Source: Citrobacter braakii | Lineage (GTDB): Bacteria; Pseudomonadota; Gammaproteobacteria; Enterobacterales; Enterobacteriaceae | Assembly (NCBI RefSeq): GCF_002075345.1 | Contig: NZ_NAEW01000020.1 | Coordinates: forward strand, 1 to 64,000 | DNA length: 64,000 nucleotides | Reading direction: 5' to 3' | Part shown: positions 38,312 to 46,508 of the stretch, piece after piece | Numbering within the stretch: position 1 is the first letter of the stretch | Layout of the letters: each line of letters starts with the position of its first letter | Translations under genes and position numbers: made by a program | The notes under the pieces: generated by a model | What the model was told of the DNA's origin: nothing | Seen by the model: only the letters and a program-made list of their open reading frames with translations | The model's database searches: none

Positions 38312-39255
38312 TGGTGTTGTTGATCCTATCGTTGATGGTAACAACAGCGGCGGCGATCGCGGAGCGCAACGGCCGGACATTTTTACGTGCAGTGGCGCAG
38401 TTGGATCAACTGCAGGCAAAGTGGGATGCCTATGCGGCAGAAACGATGGCAAAACAGCTCTTACAGAGGGACAAGCAGGACTCACCCCGGAAAACGCATC
38501 TGGCGCAAAACTGGGCGCAGTCTGAACGGCAGTTTCAGGCCGGAAGGGGAGATGTGCGGGGGCAAATTGTGGATGCGCAGGCCTGTTTTAATCTTAATGC
38601 TATTAATTATGGCGCAGTGGATCAGGCCAGTATGCCTTACGCCGCCAGAATTTTTCAGCAGCTGTTAATAAACCTGCAAGTGGAGACGTTACAGGCCGGG
38701 AAAGTAACGGCTGCCCTTCGTGACTGGATCGATCGTGATGATAAACCGGTGAGGGGAGGCGCTGAAGACGAGGCATATATGGGCATGGCCCCCCCCTATC
38801 TTGCTGCCAATCAGCCGATGCAGGACGTCAGTGAGTTACGCCTCATCCGAGGTATTGATGCCGGGCTTTACCGTAAACTTTTGCCGTATGTTTGTGTACT
38901 GCCCGTATCGGACCTGTCAGTGAACGTGAATACCTTGCGTGATTCACAGGCACCGCTGATGGCGGCTCTCTTTCTGACGGATCCGGGCAGCCTCCCGGTG
39001 ACGAAATTACTGCAGCAGCGGCCCCGTACCGGGTGGGACAGCGTGGCGGCATTTCTGGCGGTGCCACAACTTAAGGATACCGACACTGCGGCGGCCATAC
39101 CTGTACTGGCAGTCAACAGCAACTATTTTCTGGTACGGCTACGTGTGCATTCCGGAGAACACCTATTCAGTCAGCAGAATTTAATGCAGTGGAGGGAGGA
39201 GCGTTTCTGGAGCGTTCAGCGACAGCATGGATTAACGGTGAGTGAGGGAGCTTGA
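38278..39255 (+). CDS. etpK: Minor pseudopilin EtpK (GspK)
   Basis: 325 residues, preceded by a strong GGAGAGGGGAG. The signal EQGVALLVVLLILSLM lacks the +5 Glu, as is normal for GspK, the outermost pseudopilin. The large helical domain has CFNLNAINYG, WIDRDDKP and LRLIRGID. It caps the pseudopilus tip and probably contacts the substrate. It overlaps etpJ by 34 bases in another frame. Confidence 0.92.
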   Translation: MSSREQGVALLVVLLILSLMVTTAAAIAERNGRTFLRAVAQLDQLQAKWDAYAAETMAKQLLQRDKQDSPRKTHLAQNWAQSERQFQAGRGDVRGQIVDAQACFNLNAINYGAVDQASMPYAARIFQQLLINLQVETLQAGKVTAALRDWIDRDDKPVRGGAEDEAYMGMAPPYLAANQPMQDVSELRLIRGIDAGLYRKLLPYVCVLPVSDLSVNVNTLRDSQAPLMAALFLTDPGSLPVTKLLQQRPRTGWDSVAAFLAVPQLKDTDTAAAIPVLAVNSNYFLVRLRVHSGEHLFSQQNLMQWREERFWSVQRQHGLTVSEGA

Positions 39256-40466
39256 AAAGGGATAAAAAGCACGACGAGGCCGGCCTGCTTTTTCTGCGTT
39301 TGCCGGAGGATGAGACACAGCCTGTATGGTGGCGGCTGGCTTCGTCGGAGGAGAAAGGCTCCGGCAGCGTAGCGGCCGGAGCAACGGATCCACGGTTGGC
39401 CGGTTTACTGTCCCGGTATCCCGCTAGGGTCCTAGTACCTGCAGGCAAAATTGCCTTCCATCATGTGAGGCTGCCACAGCGTACGCGGCGTCAGCGTCTG
39501 CATGTACTTCCCTTTCTTCTGGAAGAACACCTAGCGACAGACATTGACAAGCTGCACTTCGCTATTCTGCATCAAACGGTTGATATGTGTGACGTGGCGG
39601 TGGTCGAAAAATCGGTTATGCAGCGCTGGCTGGCGTACTGTGACCAGTTGGGGGTCCGGAACGCGAGGCTGCTGCCTGACGTGCTGATGCTGCCACTGGT
39701 TGCTGAAGGATGGAGTGCCGTAAGGTTTGCCGATCAGTGGCTGTTTCGCCGGGACCGTTATGCCGGTATGGTGGTAGAGTCGTCGTGGCTAGACTTGTTC
39801 CTGTCTCTTACTGCGCCACCGGTGATTGAGTCTTACTCCGTGCCGCCAGCGCAATACCCGGGGACGGATATCACTGAGTGGCGAAGTCAGGAAGAGCGTG
39901 ATCTGCTGCAGCTGGCAGCCGAAGGTGACGGGTATGATGGTGCAGATCTGCGGCAGGGAGAATTTGCCCGCCAGGGAACATGGTACGCGGGATTCCGTCC
40001 GTGGCGGTATGTCGCAGGGGTAATGATGGTCTGCGTGCTTCTGGCAGGAGCCAACGCGAGCCTGGCTCATTACCGGCTCTGGCAGCAGGCTGAATTCTGG
40101 CGGCAGGAGAGTGTACGCGTTTATCAGCACCTGTTTCCGGGCGAAAAGGCGGCGCAGGATCCCCGTCGGCAGTTGCTGAAACATCTGCAACAGTCACCGG
40201 GAGATAATACGCCGGAACTCGGCAGTGTAGTGCGCCAGCTTCAGCAATTGCTGTCAGAAAACTCAACTGTTCGTGTACAGGCACTGGCCTGGGACAGCAG
40301 CAGCCAGACACTGAAAATTGATCTGCAGGCAGCCTCTTTTCAGGCGCTGGAACAATTTCAGCAACGCGCCGAGGAAGTATACCTTCTCCAGCCTAGCGAG
40401 ATACGGCAGCAGCCGCACGGTGTGGAAAGTCGTCTGATCCTGAGAGTGAACAATGAACGAGCTTAG
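39252..40466 (+). CDS. etpL: Type II secretion protein EtpL (GspL)
   Basis: 404 residues. The start is TTG 39252 overlapping the etpK stop (TTGA), with GAGGGAG before it. A cytoplasmic actin-like domain (about 1-250) has the block LPFLLEEHLATDIDKLHFA. One membrane helix (WRYVAGVMMVCVLLAGANASL, about 256-276) and a periplasmic ferredoxin-like domain follow. It recruits ATPase EtpE to the membrane and pairs with EtpM. Confidence 0.9.
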   Translation: MKRDKKHDEAGLLFLRLPEDETQPVWWRLASSEEKGSGSVAAGATDPRLAGLLSRYPARVLVPAGKIAFHHVRLPQRTRRQRLHVLPFLLEEHLATDIDKLHFAILHQTVDMCDVAVVEKSVMQRWLAYCDQLGVRNARLLPDVLMLPLVAEGWSAVRFADQWLFRRDRYAGMVVESSWLDLFLSLTAPPVIESYSVPPAQYPGTDITEWRSQEERDLLQLAAEGDGYDGADLRQGEFARQGTWYAGFRPWRYVAGVMMVCVLLAGANASLAHYRLWQQAEFWRQESVRVYQHLFPGEKAAQDPRRQLLKHLQQSPGDNTPELGSVVRQLQQLLSENSTVRVQALAWDSSSQTLKIDLQAASFQALEQFQQRAEEVYLLQPSEIRQQPHGVESRLILRVNNERA

Positions 40467-40965
40467 AAAACGACTGCAGCAAATCAGATTCCTTGAGGGA
40501 AGTCTGCTTACCGGATGTGTTGCCTTACTTACTGTCATTTTTATCTATTATGGCCTCTGGCAGCCCTGGCTGTTACGGGAAGATAAGTGGCGGGCTACGG
40601 CTGCCCGTGAAAAAAGCACTGTGGAGTGGATGAAACAGCAGGCCCCCAACATAAAGAGACAGGAGCCCGGTATACCACAACAAGGGGAGCCGTTAAGTTT
40701 ATCTGCGGCTGTGACACGTACTTCAACCGCATACGGTGTGTCGGTCTCCCGACTGCAGCCTCAGGGAGAGCGTCTGGCCGTCACCCTAGCTCCCGTTGAA
40801 TTTAATGCGCTGATGCAGTGGCTTACGCAACTGGAGCGCCGGCACCGTATCCGTACCGTAGTATTTGATGTGTCGGCACAAAGTAACCCTTCCGGACAGG
40901 TAACGGTTAACCGGTTGCTTCTGTCCCGGGATGACACAAAGAGGAATGCTTCGCCGGGGTACTGA
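40453..40965 (+). CDS. etpM: Type II secretion protein EtpM (GspM)
   Basis: 170 residues. The short N-terminal tail, membrane helix (LLTGCVALLTVIFIYYGLW), a coiled-coil stretch and a C-terminal ferredoxin-like domain are the GspM layout. It stabilises EtpL in the inner-membrane platform. It overlaps the end of etpL by 14 bases. No gspN gene lies between it and the peptidase gene, which is usual for this type of operon. Confidence 0.88.
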   Translation: MNELRKRLQQIRFLEGSLLTGCVALLTVIFIYYGLWQPWLLREDKWRATAAREKSTVEWMKQQAPNIKRQEPGIPQQGEPLSLSAAVTRTSTAYGVSVSRLQPQGERLAVTLAPVEFNALMQWLTQLERRHRIRTVVFDVSAQSNPSGQVTVNRLLLSRDDTKRNASPGY

Positions 40966-41019
40966 CGTTGCGATTTGACAGGTTAACGCCTGAATACGGA
41001 CTGATAAGTAGGAGGATGT

Positions 41020-41853
41020 GTGAGCAGGTTGCCGGAATTTGCGGCTGATTTTCCGTTGTTATGGTTCATCTGTACTGGAATGCTGGGGGGCATTATCGGC
41101 AGTTTTCTTAACGTCGTGATTTACCGTTTACCGGTCATACTGGAAAGACGCTGGCAGCGTGAAGCTTTGCTACAGCTGGCACAACCTTTGCCTGTGTATG
41201 CGCAGACCTTTAATCTGATATTACCGCGGTCACATTGTCCCAGCTGCTCTTATCCGCTCAGGATCCGGGATAACATACCCTTAGTCAGCTATCTCCTTTT
41301 AAAGGGAAGATCACGCTGCTGTGGTGAACGTATTCCCTGTCACTACCCGCTGGTCGAGATAGCTTGTTCAGTGTTATTTATTCTGGCCGCGGGCAGGTTT
41401 GCGCCGGGGCTGTCATTAACTGCTGCTTGGCTTTTTTTTTCCATGTTATTGGCCCTGGCGGTCATTGACTACCGAACGGCGCTAATGCCGGATGTGCTGA
41501 CGTTACCGCTGCTCTGGCTTGGCCTGTTATTCAGTTTACAAGGAGGGATTGTCCCCCTAGAGGAGGCTGTGATGGGGGCGGTCTCAGGATATCTCTTTCT
41601 GTGGGGACTATACTGGCTTTTTCGTTTCGCCACCGGCAGGGAAGGGCTCGGTTACGGTGATTTTAAATTATCAGCGGCACTGGGCGCCTGGCTTGGATGG
41701 CAGGCATTACCCTCCGTTCTCCTATTAGCCTCAGTGAGCGGGTTCGTTATTACGGTCCTGATGCGTTCTTTGGCAGCCACGGACCTTACCCGGCCATTGC
41801 CTTTTGGTCCGTGGCTCGCCTTGGGCGGGGTGTGTCATTTTTTATTGTTGTAG
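41020..41853 (+). CDS. etpN: Prepilin peptidase EtpN (GspO-type)
   Basis: 277 residues, GTG start behind AGGAGG. Aspartyl peptidase of the inner membrane that trims and N-methylates the pseudopilins. The two catalytic Asp are in IDYRTALMPD and GYGDFKLSAALGAW. The cytoplasmic loop has CPSC, but the second zinc pair is altered: the usual CxxC appears as SRCC, with another Cys four residues on (IPC). The membrane helices and QSHCP/NIPLVSYLL-type loop are otherwise standard. The name EtpN follows the published EHEC operon, although the protein is a GspO. Confidence 0.92.
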   Translation: MSRLPEFAADFPLLWFICTGMLGGIIGSFLNVVIYRLPVILERRWQREALLQLAQPLPVYAQTFNLILPRSHCPSCSYPLRIRDNIPLVSYLLLKGRSRCCGERIPCHYPLVEIACSVLFILAAGRFAPGLSLTAAWLFFSMLLALAVIDYRTALMPDVLTLPLLWLGLLFSLQGGIVPLEEAVMGAVSGYLFLWGLYWLFRFATGREGLGYGDFKLSAALGAWLGWQALPSVLLLASVSGFVITVLMRSLAATDLTRPLPFGPWLALGGVCHFLLL

Positions 41854-41949
41854 GGTCCAGTTACCGGAGCCGTAAATAAAAACAGCTCAGGTGAAAACGG
41901 GACAGTAGTGAACTTAAATCGGGTTAAACAACCCGGGGTTAGAATTACG

Positions 41950-42348
41950 ATGATTAATAAGTTAAACAGAGTGAAGCGTATCACTTCCTTACTGCTAATG
42001 CTGGCCATCGCCGGTTGCCAGCAGTCTCCCTCACCCAGTAAACAGACAGCCGTTTCCCTGAGCGCTCAGCTGGAACAGACGGCTTCTCTGGTAGCGGCGA
42101 CCAGGTATCTTAAATCCGGATGCAACCGCAGCGATTTGCCTGATGAGCAGGTGATCCTCAACGTCGCAACCCGTGTCGCCATTGAGAAAGGGTGGATCTC
42201 CTTAACTCGTGAGGGGATACGTAAACACAGCGACGTAATTTCTGAACGTCTGAACAGGGACAGCACACTGGAGCAAATAAAATGCAGCGAATTTAACCGG
42301 CAGTTGGTCCCGTTTATCAGTGAATTACAGGCAGAGTCCCGCAAATAA
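41950..42348 (+). CDS. etpO: Lipoprotein EtpO, probable secretin pilotin
   Basis: About 132 residues from ATG 41950 (GTG 41908 would add 14). The signal peptide ends in the lipobox LAIAGC, so the mature protein is lipidated and reaches the outer membrane. The mature part, with two cysteines (KSGCNRS and IKCSEF) and helical content, resembles OutS/PulS/GspS pilotins that guide the secretin EtpD. Last gene of the operon. Family membership is inferred from size, lipobox, cysteines and position. Confidence 0.82.
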   Translation: MINKLNRVKRITSLLLMLAIAGCQQSPSPSKQTAVSLSAQLEQTASLVAATRYLKSGCNRSDLPDEQVILNVATRVAIEKGWISLTREGIRKHSDVISERLNRDSTLEQIKCSEFNRQLVPFISELQAESRK

Positions 42349-42439
42349 GAAGGGACGGATAGACACAGAGTGTGCATACCGCCTTGCCCCTCAAGCCTCG
42401 TTTTTTGCCAGGGCCGTACACAGCCTGTTCTGATTCAGG

Positions 42440-42750
42440 CAGTACACGACTTTGCTGGCGTGGTACGTCGTACTTAGCCGCTGCTGAACAGGTCGCGCGC
42501 AGCGGCTCCGGCACCTCATTTAACAGACCGTTGTCCTCCACCATCTCCTGTGCGTAGGCTTCCTCGCTTTCCGCCTCACCACGGTACGCATCGTCAAACG
42601 AGTCATAGTCACACTCGCCGGTATACTCCGCCAGGCGATGAAAGCAGCCTCCTTGCCCTCTTCTTATGAGCGTTTGTAGGTGGCAATAAAATCCCAGTCG
42701 ATGGAGCATTCAGAGATGAACGGTGACGGAATACCTTCCGTAAGCGGTTC
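42440..42750 (-). pseudogene. ArdA-like antirestriction protein remnant
   Basis: Read from right to left, SIDWDFIATY in one frame is followed after a stop and shift by EYTGECDYDSFDDAYRGEAE and SEEAYAQEMVEDNGLL. This is the conserved acidic segment of ArdA DNA-mimic proteins, which block type I restriction during plasmid entry. The N-terminal and C-terminal parts are lost. A relic of a leading-region gene. Confidence 0.65.
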
Positions 42751-42769
42751 GCCAGAACCGTATTGATAT

Positions 42770-43603
42770 TTACTGAGGGGTCAGATCAACTTTCCAGGGC
42801 AACAGATCGCGTACCCGGTTTGCCGGCCAGTCTTGGATATATTCGATGACGTAGCGCAGCCATTTTTCTGGTTCCACATTGTTCAGACAGCATGTGCCGA
42901 TCAGCGAGTACAGCACCGCTGCATGTTCTCCACCACTGTCGGAACCCGCGAACAACCAGTTTTTTCGGCCTACGCCCACACCCCGTAAGGCGTTCTCTGC
43001 GATGTTGTTGTCCGGGCATGCCATTCTGGCTCTGGATTTTCGTTGTTTCCGCCACTCAGTCCACAATACATGTTTTACAGACCAGCAACTGCCATTATCA
43101 AGATGTGAGGAAGGCATACCATTAAGTTTCCTCAATCGTTTGGCCAGTAAAACGGCACGCATCCCAAGCCGTGAATACTGATATCTGCGTTCCCTGAATG
43201 TCATTTGCCAGTCAGGTGGGGCATCAAACTCGTAGATAACGCTTATATACCGGTTGGCTTCAGGAATCAGTACTGTCAGTTCCCGGATGCGGTACATGAT
43301 TCTGGCCGGTAGCACCCGCCAGTCGCCGTCAATATCATCGGCAGAAAATGCCTCTGCGCTTATGGTCGTCCTTGTGTATCCCTTATCATCTTCCTGACCT
43401 TCGTCTTTGACGACATCAGCACATTCTTGAGCGAAACGCTCGAGACAAAAGACCAGCTCCGTAGAAATAAAATACAGCTCAGCCTGACGTCTGGACGACG
43501 CAGCTTTTTCTTCGCGGCTACCGGACGGCTGTTCCGGCCGGATCCGACTTTTCACGTATAACAAAGTTTCCGGAAGTGTGCCACGCACACGGAATAACCA
43601 CAC
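42770..43603 (-). pseudogene. Chimeric frame: unknown N-terminus joined to the IS66 transposase C-terminus
   Basis: A single open frame of 277 residues. The last ~95 residues are the IS66 TnpC end (NNIAENALRGVGVGRKNWLFAGSDSGGEHAA and the WLRYVIEYIQDWPANRV block), including the conserved Glu of the DDE triad (AEN). The first ~165 residues (charged, with a WRVLPARIMYRIRELTVLIP segment) are not IS66 and I do not recognise them. The join is near residue 165-180. IS66 transposases have over 500 residues, so this is a deletion product, not a working enzyme. Whether the fusion is expressed is unknown. Confidence 0.6.
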
Positions 43604-43666
43604 CGCCCTTTTCCGGTAGCGAGCGGGCGGTCACGGGGCAGGGGAGGGGCACAACATATTAGCGTC

Positions 43667-43888
43667 TTATTCAGATGCCGATACCGCTACATCTTGTGTT
43701 ATCGGGTCGCTGCGCGCCGGTGCATCTGAAGAAGATCCGGAACTATGAGCACTCATAACCTGAAAAATGTCGGATAGCTGATTAATATATCTGTCGGTCT
43801 GCTGTTCACCGAAATGGTGCTGCCCGTAATACCAGATATCCTCCAGATCCTGACTGGCTTTCGGCGTGAGTTTAACGGTTTTCACCAA
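43667..43888 (-). pseudogene. parE: Truncated ParE-family toxin
   Basis: The first ~53 residues (MVKTVKLTPKASQDLEDIW and YINQLSDIFQVMSAH) are ParE/RelE-fold. After that the sequence changes to an unrelated Ser/Ala-rich tail, and the catalytic C-terminal half (kept in the second copy at 44.4 kb as LYFLQTDTE) is gone. The cut lies next to the IS66 scar, so IS activity probably removed it. It overlaps the end of parD by 17 bases, the usual coupling. Confidence 0.8.
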
Positions 43889-44144
43889 CCCCCCACTTAC
43901 CAGCTTTAACTTTTTTCAGGAACGCGTCCTTTTCCCACGCCACAGGTTCGCCGCTGCTCAGGCCTTCTGCCAGTAAATCCCGCAGGGCCAGGAGACGTGA
44001 CTCTGCCTGTTTTTCGCGCAGGAGACGAAGTGACTCGCGAATTACTTCACTCTGTGTACGGTAATCACCTGATTCGATGAGGGATTCTATGAACTCCCGG
44101 AGTTCATCCCCGAGATCCACTGTCATTGTTCTGGCCATATTCAA
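43872..44144 (-). CDS. parD: ParD-family antitoxin
   Basis: 90 residues. The N-terminal ribbon-helix-helix (TMTVDLGDELREFIESLI, then SGDYRTQSEVIRESLRLL) binds the operator, and the disordered C-terminus (SSGEPVAWEKDAF) would cover the ParE toxin. It is intact while the partner toxin is truncated, so it now stands alone and may only act as a repressor or protect against related ParE toxins. A palindromic operator lies just upstream. Confidence 0.88.
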   Translation of the reverse strand: MNMARTMTVDLGDELREFIESLIESGDYRTQSEVIRESLRLLREKQAESRLLALRDLLAEGLSSGEPVAWEKDAFLKKVKAGKWGVGENR

Positions 44145-44153
44145 GCCTCAAGG

Positions 44154-44174
44154 TTGTAAGTTTAAATCTTACAA
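44154..44174. promoter_or_regulatory. parD operator palindrome
   Basis: TTGTAAG (44154-44160) and CTTACAA (44168-44174) flank 7 bp of AT, ten bases upstream of the parD start. Size and place fit autoregulation by the ParD ribbon-helix-helix. Confidence 0.65.
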
Positions 44175-44215
44175 TCAGTTTATTAGATACTTAACAGCGC
44201 GTCCAGTACTGGGCA

Positions 44216-44359
44216 TTTGGGAGAAATGGGGTAATGCCAGGACAGACAGGATCGCACCAAAAGGAAAGGAAACGGGGAAGAAGAGGGATGCGCTACGTGA
44301 ATTCTGGCCTGGTACACCCCTGTAACCCTGACAGTTTTCACGCAGCGCAATGTGGTTGA
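44216..44359 (+). repeat. Long direct repeat, copy B
   Basis: Same orientation and closely similar to 9181-9319, beginning TTTGGGAGAAATGGGGTAA, with small indels in the purine-rich middle. It lies between the intact parD and the stop codon of a second, decayed parE. Confidence 0.85.
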
Positions 44360-44362
44360 TGA

Positions 44363-44602
44363 CTACTGCCAGTTGAGATGACGACCGTCATCCTGATGCT
44401 GACTTAATATACGGATAATAATAATTTCAGTATCAGTCTGCAGAAAATAAAGCATATGCTGTTCAACGGGTAATGAGAATGTGTATTCCCCCGGTTCAGG
44501 ACGGGGAGTTCCGATATTATGGTTGCTTATAACCAGAAAAATGTCAGATATCCTCCAGATTCTGACTAGCTTTGGGTGTGAGTTTAACGGCTTTCACCGA
44601 CT
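44363..44602 (-). pseudogene. parE: Second parE copy with internal deletion
   Basis: Starts VKAVKLTPKASQNLEDI, then loses about 25 codons and shifts frame. The C-terminal part FSLPVEQHMLYFLQTDTEIII...LNWQ is kept to the stop at 44363. Here the toxin's active half is present and the middle is missing, the reverse of the first copy. Confidence 0.72.
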
Positions 44603-44698
44603 GCTCTCGTGCCAGCTTTAACTTGTTTCAGGAACACATCCTTTTTCCCACGCCACAGGTTCGACGCTGCTCAGGCCTTCTGCCAGTAAATCCCATAG
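44603..44698 (-). pseudogene. parD: Second parD copy, C-terminal fragment
   Basis: Only the last ~30 residues are left (LLAEGLSSVEPVAWEK), frameshifted at the end. Shows that parDE was duplicated and then decayed. Confidence 0.65.
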
Positions 44699-45134
44699 AT
44701 GCGGTTTCACCTGTAACCCGCACAGGATATCAGAAAGGTAAATTTTAGACTGAGTTAGGAATTGCTGCGCAGGAAAAGTAACTTTGTTAGGTATGTGCAT
44801 TAAAAACAAGCCAGGAAGAGTAATCGGGTACTTACAACGTTACAGCAGATGTTCGTTTCTTAAGTTTAAAAGATAATAAAATGATATCGTCGAAACTCGG
44901 GGGTTGAAATAAATGGGGGGCATAGATTTGATTTTCCAGTCGATTCCTTAATGATCTCGAATATCGTGAACTACTTTCATTGGTTATTATTAAATAGCAA
45001 GCTACTTTTTGATGCTTTTATAATAAATTGTTTTCTCAAAAAATGGTATGTAGATCACAATAAACGTGTTGACTGAGAAAATATCACGCTGTTATAAAAT
45101 AAATGACTGATAAGAGAGTGAGAGGAGTTAATAT
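44699..45134. other. AT-rich stretch without genes
   Basis: No gene or clear structure seen. A sharp fall in GC content begins near 44850, marking the left edge of the haemolysin island. Confidence 0.45.
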
Positions 45135-45337
45135 ATGAATAAGTATATTTAAATCACAATTGTAGTTGCATCGACTATTGCTTTTAATCGTTATGCACTG
45201 CTCCAATTAAATTTTCCATCATCAAATACAGACAAATTGCTAAAGAGAATTGCAAGAAAGGTTTTTTAGGTAGTAGAGATGGAGTTGCTGGAGCATGTTT
45301 TGGCGCACAACTAATGGTGAAAGCTAAGGGATGTTAG
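45135..45337 (+). pseudogene. Decayed small secreted protein
   Basis: ATG 45135 has an excellent AGAGGAG ribosome site. The frame encodes MNKYI, an in-frame TAA, then ITIVVASTIAF (signal-peptide-like). A shift near 45185 leads to a second frame, IAKENCKKGFLGSRDG...GACFGAQLMVKAKGC, ending at TAG 45335. The reconstructed product would be a ~66-residue exported cysteine-containing peptide. I do not recognise its family. Confidence 0.4.
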
Positions 45338-45989
45338 TTATAACTAATTTAGAACTGTTATTCTCATAACTGATTTTAATCCCTGCTTAAAATCATTTCG
45401 CTTCGGATGAACTCAGCAGAAGCCATGCCATTTGATGTTGGGCGTGCTCTTTCATAATTATAGTTCTGCGTTACTTGTTGAGTTTGTTATGCGCTCTGAA
45501 ACCTATGTGAGTTTAAGATTTTTTTCGTAGGCATCCGTTAAATATTTCACTAAATGAGTTATCAGTAGGGAGCGTGCCTTGGTTGGTTTTGAGTCCGCAA
45601 GTGCAATTGGTGGGAGGATATGGCTCCTTCTCTGAATGTAAGGCTTTACTATAGGAAGATGTATGCGATTACGTAGAACTGCGTAAAAATGAGATAGCCA
45701 AATCATGATAGATAACTCGGAATAATTATGTTTTAAGATGTGTTTGAGGAGATATTTAAGGTAAAGCAAAAAAGTGAGCAGGGATTGTATCCGAGAGGAG
45801 TTAGCATGAGTGAGCTTAAGTTTGCACTGAGAAATATCATTGTAAGATAAATGGATGAATTTTAATAAAATGAATTTAACCGATGAACGGGGAGTAAATG
45901 ATATAGTTATTTAAAGAATACATGACCAAATAAATGTCTAAAAATAAACATTGGAAGTTTGGAATGATTAATTCAGGTATCTTATAAGA
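45338..45989. other. Promoter-side region of the haemolysin operon
   Basis: Contains a possible minus-strand remnant (45503-45769; LPPIALADSKPTKARSLLI) that I cannot assign, then AT-rich DNA leading to hlyC. I looked for the RfaH-recruiting ops/JUMPstart motif GGCGGTAG found before classical hly operons and did not find it here. Confidence 0.45.
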
Positions 45990-46496
45990 ATGCAGGATCA
46001 TTTTCAGGTTCTTGGTAAAGTGTCATGGTTATGGGCCAGTTCTCCTTTGCATAGAAATTGGCCCGTATCTTTATTAGCGATTAATACATTACCAGCTATT
46101 GAGTTAAATCAGTATGTGCTTTTAACAAAGGGTGATTTCCCAGTGGCTTTTTGTAGTTGGGCAAATCTAAATTTAGATAATGAAATAAAATATCTTAATG
46201 ATGTAACCTCTTTAATTAAGGATGACTGGAACTCTGGAAATCGTAAGTGGTTTATTGATTGGATAGCCCCTTTCGGGGATAACGGTGCTCTGTATAAATA
46301 TATGAGAAAAAACTATCCTAATGATTTATTTAGAGCTATCAGAGTAGATCTAAAAACTAAAGTTGGCAAAGTGTCTGAATTTCACGGAGGTAAAATCGAT
46401 AAACAATTAGCAAATAAAATCTTTAAGCAATATCACCATGAGCTAATAACTGAAGTAAAAAAGAAATCAGATTTCAATTTTTCATTAACAGATTAA
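45990..46496 (+). CDS. hlyC: Haemolysin-activating lysine acyltransferase HlyC
   Basis: 168 residues, two fewer than classical HlyC. It transfers a fatty acid from acyl-carrier protein to two lysines of HlyA in the cytoplasm. The catalytic His is in SSPLHRNWPV (residue 21, corresponding to His23), and the catalytic Asp is expected in the AP(F)GDNGALYKYMRK region, which is intact. It is the first gene of hlyCABD and ends 12 bases before the hlyA start. The ribosome site is weak. Confidence 0.93.
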   Translation: MQDHFQVLGKVSWLWASSPLHRNWPVSLLAINTLPAIELNQYVLLTKGDFPVAFCSWANLNLDNEIKYLNDVTSLIKDDWNSGNRKWFIDWIAPFGDNGALYKYMRKNYPNDLFRAIRVDLKTKVGKVSEFHGGKIDKQLANKIFKQYHHELITEVKKKSDFNFSLTD

Positions 46497-46508
46497 AGGG
46501 TGGATTGC

